Below, piece after piece: positions 36,905 through 45,156 of a stretch of 64,000 nucleotides of DNA. The stretch comes from Sphingobium sp. CECT 9361 (lineage in GTDB: Bacteria > Pseudomonadota > Alphaproteobacteria > Sphingomonadales > Sphingomonadaceae). Position 1 is the stretch's first letter, and each line of letters opens with the position of its first letter. The DNA is taken from contig NZ_CAKKNC010000017.1 of assembly GCF_918741285.1 (NCBI RefSeq), positions 1 through 64,000 of the forward strand, written 5' to 3'. The notes under the pieces are model-generated. The model worked only from the letters and a program-made list of their open reading frames with translations, ran no database searches and was not told where the DNA came from. The position numbers and the translations under genes were made by a program.

Positions 36905-36965
36905 AGTCTTTGCGACAAAGGGCAAATGTGAATTTGCGGATTTGCAAAAGCCGATTTTGCAAACT
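36905..36965. promoter_or_regulatory. Divergent control region with two TTTGCAAA palindromes (probable ScfR/PccR operators)
   Basis: In the 114-base gap between pccB and the regulator gene, perfect TTTGCAAA palindromes lie at 36941-36948 and 36956-36963 (15 bases start to start). Half-sites TTTGC at 36909 and 36933 and GCAAA at 36922 surround them. As recalled from work on Rhodobacter, PccR-type ScfR regulators bind paired TTTGCAAA sequences, there with a four-base spacer; here the spacer is seven. The second palindrome ends 13 bases before the regulator start, so autoregulation is likely. Confidence 0.75.
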
Positions 36966-36976
36966 ATTGCGAAGCG

Positions 36977-38392
36977 ATGGCACGAGGCGCACGCATTTTC
37001 GCTGGGCAGAAGCTGCGACAGCTTCGGCTCGATCAACGGATGGATCAGGCCGCGATGGCGGCGGTGCTGGCTATATCCGTATCCTATCTCAGTCAGTTGG
37101 AGAATGACGACCGGCCGTTGACCGCGAAGGTCAAGGCGGCGTTGGCGAGCGCGTTCCCGCTGGACTGGGCAGCATTCGATGCGCGGGAGGATGAGCAGTT
37201 GCTCGGTGCGTTCACCTTCGCGCTGGCGCATCCCGATGTCGCGAGTGGGCCGCTGGAAGCAGAGCGGACCGAGAAACTGCATCTGCAATTTCCGGAATTT
37301 GCGGCGCGTTTTGTGGACCTTCACCGCGCCTATAACCGTGCGAATGAGCGGCTGAACATGATGGAGGAAGCGATCGCCAACGACATGGCGACGCAGGCAC
37401 GGATGCCGTGGGAAGCGGTGCGCGACTGGTTCCATAATGAAGGTAATTACGTCCATGCGCTCGATTGCATGGCGGAGGATTTGTGGGCGGCGCTGTCGGA
37501 CGGCGGGCGGCTGACCGAAGCGACGCTGATCGCAGCGTTGCAGGACCGTCATGGCGTCGAGACGCGCGTGCAGGAAGCGCGGGACACTGCCTTGCGTGTA
37601 TACGATGCCGATACGCGGCGGCTGTTCGTCAACGCGGCGTTGCCGCCGGAAAGCCGCAAGTTCATGCTGGCCTATCAACTTGTGATGGCGGAAGGCGCGG
37701 CGCTGATTGCCGACATTGCAGCGGGTGCGGGATTGTCTGCGCCGGGGTCGGACAGGCTGCTCACCATCGGGCTGAGCAACTATGCGGCGGGTGCTTTGCT
37801 GATGCCCTATGCGCGCTATCGCGAGGCGGCGCGGGAAGTGCGGCACGACATCGATCAGTTGGCACGGCGTTTCGGGGTGAGTTTCGAGCAGGCCTGCCAT
37901 CGGCTTTCGACACTGCAAAGGCCGGGGATGCGGGGCATTCCGTTCTTCTTCTGCCGCGTCGATATGGCCGGGAACATCACCAAGCGGCACAGCGCCACGC
38001 GCTTGCAGTTTGCGCGTTTCGGTGGTGCCTGTCCGCTCTGGATCGTGCATGAGGCGGTGGCGATCCCCGACCGCATATTGGTGCAGCTTGGCGAGACGCC
38101 CGATGGGGTGCGCTATGTCTCGATGGCGAAAGGGTTGGTGAAGCCATCGGGCAGCTACGCCCGTGCGCCGCGGCGCTATGCCGTGGTGCTGGGTTGCGAG
38201 ATCGAACATGCGGGCAATTTCGTCTATGCTGACGGGCTGCAATTGCATGATGAGGCGGCAGCCACGCCGATTGGTGTGACGTGCCGGCTTTGCCCGCGCC
38301 AGAGTTGCGACCAGCGCGCCTTTCCGCCTGCGGATCGGCCTATTCGGGTCGATCCGGATAATCGGCAGGTCGTGCCCTATTCGATTGAGTAG
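36977..38392 (+). CDS. pccR: ScfR/PccR-type XRE-family regulator of propionyl-CoA metabolism
   Basis: 471 residues. N-terminal helix-turn-helix (about 10-65: [36 protein letters not shown]). The middle region resembles the IrrE/DUF955 domain, and the C-terminus is a DUF2083-like domain with a conserved cysteine cluster [12 protein letters not shown]. This is the architecture of short-chain fatty acyl-CoA regulators such as RamB and PccR, which sense acyl-CoA and switch on propionyl-CoA assimilation. The divergent position beside pccB and the TTTGCAAA sites support the assignment. The gene symbol is by analogy. Confidence 0.88.
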   Translation: MARGARIFAGQKLRQLRLDQRMDQAAMAAVLAISVSYLSQLENDDRPLTAKVKAALASAFPLDWAAFDAREDEQLLGAFTFALAHPDVASGPLEAERTEKLHLQFPEFAARFVDLHRAYNRANERLNMMEEAIANDMATQARMPWEAVRDWFHNEGNYVHALDCMAEDLWAALSDGGRLTEATLIAALQDRHGVETRVQEARDTALRVYDADTRRLFVNAALPPESRKFMLAYQLVMAEGAALIADIAAGAGLSAPGSDRLLTIGLSNYAAGALLMPYARYREAAREVRHDIDQLARRFGVSFEQACHRLSTLQRPGMRGIPFFFCRVDMAGNITKRHSATRLQFARFGGACPLWIVHEAVAIPDRILVQLGETPDGVRYVSMAKGLVKPSGSYARAPRRYAVVLGCEIEHAGNFVYADGLQLHDEAAATPIGVTCRLCPRQSCDQRAFPPADRPIRVDPDNRQVVPYSIE

Positions 38393-38420
38393 GTGTCTGC
38401 TTATACCAAACGGTCTTGGC

Positions 38421-38486
38421 GTTCCCCGGCGAAGGCCGGGGCCCAGTTCGGAGCGTGGAGCTGGACCCAGGCCTTCGCCGGGGGAC
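38421..38486. repeat. Twin-hairpin repeat between the convergent regulator and gor genes
   Basis: Left CCCCGGC-GAA-GGCCGGGG and right CCAGGCCTTCGCCGGGGG segments are inverted copies around a short spacer that reads CCCAG/CTGGG-like at its borders. Lies between two convergent genes, where it could also act as a two-way terminator. Confidence 0.85.
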
Positions 38487-38505
38487 AACTAAACGGGGGA
38501 TCGGT

Positions 38506-39852
38506 TTACTTCAGCAGCACCAACTCCTCGGCCATGCTCGGATGGAGGGCCACGGTATCGTCGAAGTCCTGCTTGGTGAGGCCCGCTTTCACTGCGACCG
38601 CTGCCGCCTGCAGTATCTCCGGCGCATCCGGGCCGATCATGTGGAGACCGACGACCTTGTCCGTCGCGGCGTCCACGATCATCTTGTAGAGCGCGCGTTC
38701 GTTGCGGTTGGCGAGGACGTTCTTCATCGCGCGGAAGTCTGAGGTGTAGACCTTGACCGTGCCGAGCTTGTTGCGGGCTTCCGCCTCGGTCATGCCGACG
38801 GCGCCGATGGGCGGGTGGCTGAACACGGCGGAGGGGATGTTGGTGTAGTCCACCTTGCGCGGGTTGTTGCCGAACACGGTGTCGGCAAAGGCATGGCCTT
38901 CGCGGATCGCGACGGGGGTTAGCTGCACGCGGTTGGTTACGTCGCCCACGGCATAGACGCTTTCGCAACTGGTCTTGCTGAATTCATCCACCTTGATCGC
39001 GCCCTGATCGTCCAGTTCGACGCCTGCATTTTCCAGACCCAGCCCCTTGCTGTTCGGCTGACGCCCCGTGGCGAAGAGCAGCAGGTCGCAGGCGATGGGA
39101 TCGCCGCCCTTGATGCGGACGCACAAGGTGCCGTCCTCGTTCTTCTCGATCTTCTCAAACGGCGCGTTGAAGCGGAAGTTGATCCCCTTCACCATGCTGA
39201 TCTGCAGCAGGCGGTCGCGGATTTGCGTGTCGTAGCCGCGCAGGATCGTGTCGGAGCGATTTACGATAGTCACATGCGCGCCAAATTCGTGGAAGATGCC
39301 GGCGAACTCATTGGCGATGTAGCCGCCGCCCGCGATGACGACGCGCTTGGGCATTTCGTCGATGTGGAAGACTTCGTTCGAGGTGATGCCATGCTCGGCG
39401 CCTTCGATGTCCGGCACCATCGGCCATGCGCCGGTTGCTACGAGGATATAGCGGGCCGTGACCTTCTCCCCGCTGGCCAGCGCAATTTCATGCGGGCCGG
39501 CGATGGTGGCGCGTTCGTGGAAGGTCGTGACGCTGTTGGTGTCGAGCGTCTGTTGGTAGATGCCGTTCAGGCGGTCGACATCGGCCAGCACATTGTCGCG
39601 CAAGGTCTTCCAGTTGAAGCCGCATTCGGGAACGTCCCAGCCAAAACGGCGCGCGTCCTTCAGATCCTCGGCGAAATGTGCGCCATAGACGAGCAGCTTT
39701 TTTGGCACGCAGCCGCGAATGACGCAGGTGCCGCCGACGCGATATTCCTCGGCCACCGCAACCTTCGCGCCATGCGCTGCCGATATGCGGGCCGCCCGGA
39801 CTCCGCCAGACCCTGCGCCAATGACGAACAGGTCGTAATCATAATCGCTCAT
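38506..39852 (-). CDS. gor: Glutathione-disulfide reductase
   Basis: 448 residues. FAD/NADPH enzyme that reduces glutathione disulfide. The start YDLFVIGAGSGGVRAARISA is the FAD fold; the redox pair is in GGTCVIRGCVPKKLL; VVIAGGGYIANEFAGIFHEF with the later Arg residues is the NADPH site; and the C-terminal VALHPSMAEELVLLK holds the active-site His-Glu. Ends just after a twin-hairpin repeat. Next upstream on the same strand is pgi, after about 80 bases. Confidence 0.95.
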   Translation of the reverse strand: MSDYDYDLFVIGAGSGGVRAARISAAHGAKVAVAEEYRVGGTCVIRGCVPKKLLVYGAHFAEDLKDARRFGWDVPECGFNWKTLRDNVLADVDRLNGIYQQTLDTNSVTTFHERATIAGPHEIALASGEKVTARYILVATGAWPMVPDIEGAEHGITSNEVFHIDEMPKRVVIAGGGYIANEFAGIFHEFGAHVTIVNRSDTILRGYDTQIRDRLLQISMVKGINFRFNAPFEKIEKNEDGTLCVRIKGGDPIACDLLLFATGRQPNSKGLGLENAGVELDDQGAIKVDEFSKTSCESVYAVGDVTNRVQLTPVAIREGHAFADTVFGNNPRKVDYTNIPSAVFSHPPIGAVGMTEAEARNKLGTVKVYTSDFRAMKNVLANRNERALYKMIVDAATDKVVGLHMIGPDAPEILQAAAVAVKAGLTKQDFDDTVALHPSMAEELVLLK

Positions 39853-39934
39853 GCAGAATGCTTTCGTTGTTTGATGCGATATGGCGTTGGGTCGGGCGTA
39901 TTACCAACGGGATTTGCCGATGGCCGTGATCGGA

Positions 39935-41434
39935 TCAGCCGAGTGCCAGGTCGATCAGCGCCATCGTCGAGGGGTCGAAACCGGTCGGGCCATTCTGTTC
40001 GATGGACTTGGCTATCTGCTTGCCTAGTTCGACGCCGAACTGATCGAAGGGATTGATGCCCATCAGCGCCGCATTGGCGAAGGTGCGATGTTCATAGAAG
40101 GCGATCAGCGCGCCCAGCGCCTGCGGGTTTACGTCATCCAACAGGATCGTGGTGGACGGGCGGTTGCCGGGATAGGCGCGCGCGGGGTCTTCGGCATTGT
40201 CCTTGCCCTGCATCAGTGCGGCACCTTGCGCGAAGCAATTGACGAGCAAGGTGCGGTGATGTGCGGGGTCAAGCGCGTGACCCGCCTCGATCGAAGCGAT
40301 GAACTCGACCGGGACGATATGCGTGCCCTGATGCAATAGCTGAAACACGGCATGTTGCGCATCGGTGCCGACACCGCCCCAGGTGATCGGCGCGGTCGGG
40401 CCGTCGACGGGCTGGCCATCGGCGGTCACGCTCTTGCCGTTGCTCTCCATCTCAAGCTGCTGGAGGTAGGAGGGCAGCAGGCGCAGGCGCTCGTCATAGG
40501 CGAACACGGCTCGGGTCTGACAGTCCATGACGCGCGCATAATAGAGATCGGCAAAGGCCGCGAGCAGCGGCGCGTTGGCGGTGGGTTCGGCCAGGCGGAA
40601 GTGCCGGTCCATAAGGGCGGCGCCTTCCAGCAGGCTTTCGAAAGCATCCCAACCGAGCGCCAGCGCCGCCGGGAAGCCGATGGAGGACCATAGCGAATAG
40701 CGCCCGCCGACGCTTTCGTTGAACGGCAGCACGCGGGTTTCATCGACACCCCACTCCATCGCCTTTTCGGGCGCAGCGGTAAGCGCGATGACCTTGCCAT
40801 AGGGATCGTCGATCCCTGCCTCGACCATCCAGTTGATGGTGCTGGCGGCGTTGAGCATGGTTTCGGTGGTGGTGAAGGTCTTCGACGCGATGGCGAGAAT
40901 AGTTGCGTGCGGATCGAAGCGATCCAGCGCGGCTTCCAGCGCGGTGCCGTCTACGTTGGAGACGATGGCGACGTCATAGCGTTTTTCATCGCGACCGAGC
41001 GCATCGACGATCAGGTTCGGACCGAGCGCCGATCCGCCGATACCGACGTGGATGATGTGCCGCACCGGCCCGAGCGCTTCGGCTTCGATGGCGTCGATCA
41101 ACGCGCGCATCCGGTTGTGGAACATCTTGGCTGCGGCGACGCTCTCCGGATTGCCTTCGCCGCGTTCGGCGGGATGTTCGGCGGCGCGGCCTTCGGTGTT
41201 GTTGATCGCTTCGCCTGCGAACAGCGCGTCGCGCTTGCCCGCAAAATCGCTTTCGACGGCCAGCGTCTGAAACGCTGTCAGCAAGTCGTCCGTCAGGTGC
41301 GTCTTGCTCCAGTCGAAGCGGATGGGCCCCACGCTGAGCGTGTGTTTATCGAGACGACCGGCGTCCCTGTCGAAGATGGTTTTCAGTTCGGGGATGGGCT
41401 GTGCATGGATGGCGGTCCAGGATGGGCTGGTCAT
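39935..41434 (-). CDS. pgi: Glucose-6-phosphate isomerase
   Basis: 499 residues from the ATG at 41434 (ribosome binding site AAGGACTC); the longer upstream frame has no family support. Interconverts glucose-6-P and fructose-6-P. HIIHVGIGGSALGPNLIVDAL, SKTFTTTETMLNA, FNESVGGRYSLWSSIGFPAAL and TWGGVGTDAQHAVFQLLHQG are the SIS-domain and active-site segments, the last containing the catalytic His. In sphingomonads it usually serves the Entner-Doudoroff/gluconeogenic side. Stands alone with gor downstream and lepB divergent. Confidence 0.95.
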   Translation of the reverse strand: MTSPSWTAIHAQPIPELKTIFDRDAGRLDKHTLSVGPIRFDWSKTHLTDDLLTAFQTLAVESDFAGKRDALFAGEAINNTEGRAAEHPAERGEGNPESVAAAKMFHNRMRALIDAIEAEALGPVRHIIHVGIGGSALGPNLIVDALGRDEKRYDVAIVSNVDGTALEAALDRFDPHATILAIASKTFTTTETMLNAASTINWMVEAGIDDPYGKVIALTAAPEKAMEWGVDETRVLPFNESVGGRYSLWSSIGFPAALALGWDAFESLLEGAALMDRHFRLAEPTANAPLLAAFADLYYARVMDCQTRAVFAYDERLRLLPSYLQQLEMESNGKSVTADGQPVDGPTAPITWGGVGTDAQHAVFQLLHQGTHIVPVEFIASIEAGHALDPAHHRTLLVNCFAQGAALMQGKDNAEDPARAYPGNRPSTTILLDDVNPQALGALIAFYEHRTFANAALMGINPFDQFGVELGKQIAKSIEQNGPTGFDPSTMALIDLALG

Positions 41435-41597
41435 AATGAGTCCTTGCTGGGTGGAAAGGCGTCGCTGCCCCGGCTGCACACCAGGAATCATCGCCTCCAT
41501 AGCGAAAGGAAGCGCCGCTTGCATAGGGTGTCCCTTGACCTTCGCGATGGGACGACGCAAAGCCGCGAGCGCATAGATGAGGAAGCGACAGACAAGC

Positions 41598-42422
41598 ATG
41601 AGCGACAAATCGGAGACGCGGGACTTTTTATGGTTCCTCGCGAAGCTGACGATATTCGTCATCGTGTTGCGCAGCTTCATCATGTCGCCGTTCAACATCC
41701 CATCGGAATCGATGCAGCCGCGGCTGTTGATCGGGGATTATCTGTTGGTGGCGAAGTGGCCTTATGGCTATTCGCGATACAGCCTGCCGTTCAGCGTCCC
41801 CTTAATCCCCGGCCGCATCTTTGCCTCTCAGCCCGAGCGCGGTGATGTCGTCGTTTTCAAGGCACCGCCAGACCAGAGCAACGATTATATCAAGCGCGTG
41901 ATCGGCCTGCCGGGCGATCTCATCTCGGTTCAGGGTGGGACGGTCATCCTGAACGGGCAGGCCATCCCGAAGGTGAAGGTGGCAGACTTGGTCATCCCGG
42001 CCTCGGCGAACATGATAGCGGCTTCGGAAAAGGACGGTAATCCCTCGCCTTGCTATCGCGTGCAGTTCGAGGAGCGGGAGAAGGACGGATCGCGCATGTG
42101 CCGCTATCCGCAGTTCCGTGAGACGCTGCCCAATGGTAAAAGCTACAACGTCCTCGACCTCGATCCCGATGGCGCGGCGGACAATCGCGATACGGTCGTC
42201 GTGCCGGAAGGGCGCCTGTTCCTGATGGGCGACAATCGCGACCGTAGCGCGGACAGCCGCTTCCCCGCCGAAGTCGGCGGCGGCATCGGCCTTGTCCCGC
42301 AGGAAAATCTGGTGGGGCGGGCGATGATCTCGGTCTTCTCGACCGACGGCAGCGCGCAATGGCTGCTTCCCTGGACGTGGTTCACCGCAGCGCGGTGGAA
42401 CCGGATCGGCGAAGGCTTCTGA
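41598..42422 (+). CDS. lepB: Signal peptidase I
   Basis: 274 residues from the ATG at 41598; an in-frame ATG at 41577 is an alternative with no clear ribosome binding site. One N-terminal membrane helix (FLAKLTIFVIVLRSFIM). The Ser-Lys pair is in FNIPSESMQPRLLIGD (Ser) and DYIKRVIGLPGD (Lys), followed by GDNRDRSADSR. It releases mature proteins from signal peptides on the outer face of the inner membrane. Its TGA overlaps the rnc ATG (TGATG), the usual lepB-rnc-era order. Confidence 0.96.
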   Translation: MSDKSETRDFLWFLAKLTIFVIVLRSFIMSPFNIPSESMQPRLLIGDYLLVAKWPYGYSRYSLPFSVPLIPGRIFASQPERGDVVVFKAPPDQSNDYIKRVIGLPGDLISVQGGTVILNGQAIPKVKVADLVIPASANMIAASEKDGNPSPCYRVQFEEREKDGSRMCRYPQFRETLPNGKSYNVLDLDPDGAADNRDTVVVPEGRLFLMGDNRDRSADSRFPAEVGGGIGLVPQENLVGRAMISVFSTDGSAQWLLPWTWFTAARWNRIGEGF

Positions 42423-43087
42423 TGCGGCCCGATACGGCGGCATGGCTGGAGGCATTGATCGGCCTCTCCCCTGCCCGTCCGGATATGTTCGTGCAGGCAC
42501 TGACGCATGGCAGCGCAGCGGCGGCGAATTACGAGCGGCTGGAATTTCTGGGCGACCGTGTGTTGGGCGTGGTGGTGGCCGAATGGCTGTTCGAGCATTT
42601 TCCGGGTGAGCCGGAAGGCAAACTTTCGCGGCGCTTCAATGCGCTGGTGTCGGGTGAAACCTGCGCCGAAATTGCGCGCGACGTAGGCGTTCCCAAACAC
42701 ATGGTGCTCGGCAAGCAGGCGCGTGACGATGGCGCGATGGACAGCGACAATGTGCTGGGCGACGTGATGGAAGCGATCATCGGTGCGCTGTTCCTCGACG
42801 CAGGCATGGACAATGCCAAGGCGCTCGTGCGGCGGCTGTGGGCGGGGCGTGTGGATACGCAGGACTCAGCGCCCAAGCATCCCAAGTCCGCCTTGCAGGA
42901 ATGGGCCGCCGCCAACCGCCGCCGCCCGCCGGAATATGTGATGACGGGCAAGACGGGACCGCATCACAACCTGCGCTTTGCGGTGACGGTGACGATCCAC
43001 GGCGTCGGCGACGCATCGGCGGAAGGCACATCGAAGCAGGAAGCCGAGACAGCAGCAGCGAAGGCGATGCTGGAGCGGTTATCCTGA
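42422..43087 (+). CDS. rnc: Ribonuclease III
   Basis: 221 residues. Cuts double-stranded RNA in rRNA and mRNA processing. The RNase III signature NYERLEFLGDRVLGVVVAEW is at about residues 37-56, with the second acidic cluster in NVLGDVMEAIIGALFLD; the C-terminal dsRNA-binding domain runs KSALQEWAAANRRRPPEY ... GTSKQEAETAAAKAMLERL. The ATG overlaps the lepB stop. Next would normally be era, but a repeat-flanked GIY-YIG gene lies between. Confidence 0.96.
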   Translation: MRPDTAAWLEALIGLSPARPDMFVQALTHGSAAAANYERLEFLGDRVLGVVVAEWLFEHFPGEPEGKLSRRFNALVSGETCAEIARDVGVPKHMVLGKQARDDGAMDSDNVLGDVMEAIIGALFLDAGMDNAKALVRRLWAGRVDTQDSAPKHPKSALQEWAAANRRRPPEYVMTGKTGPHHNLRFAVTVTIHGVGDASAEGTSKQEAETAAAKAMLERLS

Positions 43088-43104
43088 CCCCTACCGCGGT
43101 TCAT

Positions 43105-43121
43105 CCTGAGCTTGTCGAAGG
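43105..43121 (+). repeat. Left inverted repeat of the GIY-YIG cassette
   Basis: CCTGAGCTTGTCGAAGG, the exact reverse complement of 43437-43453. The similarity extends outward to about 43096 (GCGGTTCATC against the reverse-complemented CCGTTCGC). It begins 17 bases past the rnc stop. The arm is itself largely palindromic (CTTGTCGAAG / TTCGACAAG). Confidence 0.85.
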
Positions 43122-43164
43122 ATCTCGTTTCTTTTAATTTTCAGACAGGGCTTTCTGGACCTAC

Positions 43165-43434
43165 ATGCTGCATTGCGCGGATCGCAGCTTTTATGTCGGG
43201 CATACAGACGATCTGGAGAAGCGGATTGCCATGCATCAATCCGGCCAGTTGCCGGGATATACCAGCACAAGGTTGCCAGTGAAAATGGTCTGGTCGCAGG
43301 CATTTGGCAGCCGCGACGAGGCACTAACGGCCGAACGGCAGATCAAGGGTTGGAGCCGTGCAAAGAAGCTGGCGTTGATCCGGGAAGACTGGCCGCTCAT
43401 CAGCGCACTCGCGCGCGGACACAAAGAGAAGTAA
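43165..43434 (+). CDS. GIY-YIG nuclease-family protein carried between inverted repeats
   Basis: 89 residues, a stand-alone GIY-YIG domain of the UPF0213 kind. The GIY region is represented by TYMLHCADRSFYVGHT (the YIG part as YVG), the catalytic Arg by DDLEKRI, and the metal Glu by EALTAERQIKGWSR. ATG is the only normal start in frame after a stop at 43135, and no good ribosome binding site is visible, so expression may be low. The gene is enclosed by perfect 17-bp inverted repeats and lies between rnc and era. Function of free-standing members is unknown. Confidence 0.85.
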   Translation: MLHCADRSFYVGHTDDLEKRIAMHQSGQLPGYTSTRLPVKMVWSQAFGSRDEALTAERQIKGWSRAKKLALIREDWPLISALARGHKEK

Positions 43435-43436
43435 GC

Positions 43437-43461
43437 CCTTCGACAAGCTCAGGGCGAACGG
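43437..43461 (+). repeat. Right inverted repeat of the GIY-YIG cassette
   Basis: CCTTCGACAAGCTCAGG (43437-43453), exact reverse complement of the left arm, extended by GCGAACGG. It begins two bases after the GIY-YIG stop and its end overlaps the GGAG ribosome binding site (43460-43463) of era, so the repeat now provides part of the era translation start. Confidence 0.85.
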
Positions 43462-43472
43462 AGATTAGAATT

Positions 43473-44384
43473 TTGAACGAGACAGCCCAAAATCAAACCC
43501 GCTGCGGCGTTGTCGCCGTGGTTGGGGCGCCCAATGCGGGCAAGTCGACGCTGGTCAATGCTCTGGTGGGGCAGAAGGTCGCGATTACCAGCCCAAAGGC
43601 GCAGACGACGCGGACGCGCGTGATGGGCGTTGCGATCGAGGGGGATGCGCAGCTTATTCTGGTCGATACGCCGGGGATTTTCGAGCCAAAGCGCCGGCTC
43701 GACCGGGCGATGGTGCAGGCAGCATGGGGCGGCGCACAGGGCGCGGACCTGATCGCATTGGTGATCGACGGAAAGGCAGGCCTTGGCACCAAGCTGGAGC
43801 GTGCTGTCGAAGGGTTGAAGGAGCGCAAGGAACCCAAGCTGCTCATCATCAACAAGGTCGACATCGCGACCAAGGAAAAGCTGCTGGTCCATGCCGAAAA
43901 ACTGAATGCCGCCGTGGGTTTTGAGGAGATATTCTTCGTTAGCGCCGCGACGGGCGATGGCTTGCCGCAGTTCAAGGCGGCCCTGGCGAAGATGATGCCA
44001 GAAGGTCCGTGGCATTTCCCCGAAGATCAGGTGTCGGATGCCACCGACCGGATGCTGGCCGCGGAAATCACGCGGGAGCAATTGTATCATCAGTTACACG
44101 CGGAACTGCCCTATGCGGCGGCGGTCGAGACGGAAAAGTATAGCGAGCGTCCCGATGGATCGCTGGAAATCCATCAGCAGATATTGATCGGACGACCGAC
44201 GCAGCGGGCCATCGTGCTCGGCAAAGGTGGGCAGCGGCTGAAACAGATCGGGTCGCAGGCGCGCGCGGAACTCGCGGCGCTGATCGGGAAGCCGGTGCAC
44301 CTCTACCTGCATGTGAAGGTCAAGGAAGACTGGGAAAACGACCGCAGCGTGTATCGGGATATCGGGCTGGATTGGGTAGAGTAA
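43473..44384 (+). CDS. era: GTPase Era
   Basis: 303 residues from a TTG at 43473, nine bases after GGAG; no ATG fits. Ribosome-assembly GTPase that binds the 3' end of 16S rRNA. G1 GAPNAGKST, G2 region with TTRTRVMG, G3 DTPG, G4 NKVD and G5 VSAATGDG are intact, and the C-terminal KH domain carries GQRLKQIGSQARAELAALIG. Normally follows rnc directly; here a nuclease cassette separates them. Confidence 0.95.
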   Translation: MNETAQNQTRCGVVAVVGAPNAGKSTLVNALVGQKVAITSPKAQTTRTRVMGVAIEGDAQLILVDTPGIFEPKRRLDRAMVQAAWGGAQGADLIALVIDGKAGLGTKLERAVEGLKERKEPKLLIINKVDIATKEKLLVHAEKLNAAVGFEEIFFVSAATGDGLPQFKAALAKMMPEGPWHFPEDQVSDATDRMLAAEITREQLYHQLHAELPYAAAVETEKYSERPDGSLEIHQQILIGRPTQRAIVLGKGGQRLKQIGSQARAELAALIGKPVHLYLHVKVKEDWENDRSVYRDIGLDWVE

Positions 44385-44430
44385 CCGAGAGTGTAAGCGG
44401 ATATTTACCTCGAAGCGTTACGCCTTCGAA

Positions 44431-45147
44431 ATGTCCGCTGCGATCCGCATTTTGATAGCCGTCAGCTTTTCCATGCTGGCGACGCTCATCGCGATGTATC
44501 TTCTTTCGCGGCTGCCGGGAATGGATGTACCTCTGCAATGGTGGATTTTCGGAGCAGCATGCCCCTTGGTCGTGTCATTTCCGGTGAGTTACCTCTTGAT
44601 CCGGCAGGGCGACCGAAACCAGATGTTACATACCGAGCTTCGAGCCGCCTTCGCCCAAGCCAAGCATCTTTCCGAAATCGACCAAATGACTGGGCTGCTC
44701 AACAGAGCGACGTTTATAAGGTGGGCTTCCGAGCGGTCGAAAGCGTCGTTCGGTGCCGTCCTTCTGATAGATATCGACAATTTCAAGAGCATCAATGACT
44801 TATACGGTCACCATGTTGGGGACACAGTCCTGCAAATGGTGGCCGAGACCCTTAAATCCTCCACCAGAAGCACCGATTTGTGCGGCCGTCTGGGCGGAGA
44901 GGAATTTGCCGTTCTTCTGCAAAATTGCGACATCGATACCGCGTTGAACATGGCAGAAAGACTGCGGGTCAACGTCAGTGAACTGCAGATTGCACTACCC
45001 AATAAGCAGGTCGTAGCACCGACGATCAGCATAGGCGTTGCCACCCAGAATGGCGTGCACCCCTTCCAGGAAACACTGCAGCACGCCGACCGCGCCATGT
45101 ACCGCGCCAAGAACCAGGGGCGCAATCAGGTACAACTGGCCGCTTGA
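44431..45147 (+). CDS. Membrane-anchored GGDEF diguanylate cyclase
   Basis: 238 residues. Two membrane helices (about 5-25 and 36-56) with hardly any loop between, then a GGDEF domain that makes cyclic di-GMP. The active site is RLGGEEFAVL and the inhibitory I-site RxxD is present (RSTD, five residues before GGEEF), so product inhibition is expected. No sensory domain is evident apart from the membrane segments. A six-base hairpin TCGAAG/CTTCGA (44410-44429) lies right before the ATG, where a ribosome binding site should be. Convergent with topA nine bases away. Confidence 0.92.
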   Translation: MSAAIRILIAVSFSMLATLIAMYLLSRLPGMDVPLQWWIFGAACPLVVSFPVSYLLIRQGDRNQMLHTELRAAFAQAKHLSEIDQMTGLLNRATFIRWASERSKASFGAVLLIDIDNFKSINDLYGHHVGDTVLQMVAETLKSSTRSTDLCGRLGGEEFAVLLQNCDIDTALNMAERLRVNVSELQIALPNKQVVAPTISIGVATQNGVHPFQETLQHADRAMYRAKNQGRNQVQLAA

Positions 45148-45156
45148 AATGGTCAG

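Noticed and set aside
36863-38488. Minus-strand open frame continuing from pccB for over 500 codons
   Set aside because: It is antisense to the well-supported ScfR-type regulator; pccB has a good start and ribosome binding site at 36862, and the upstream translation is Arg/His-rich with no family match.
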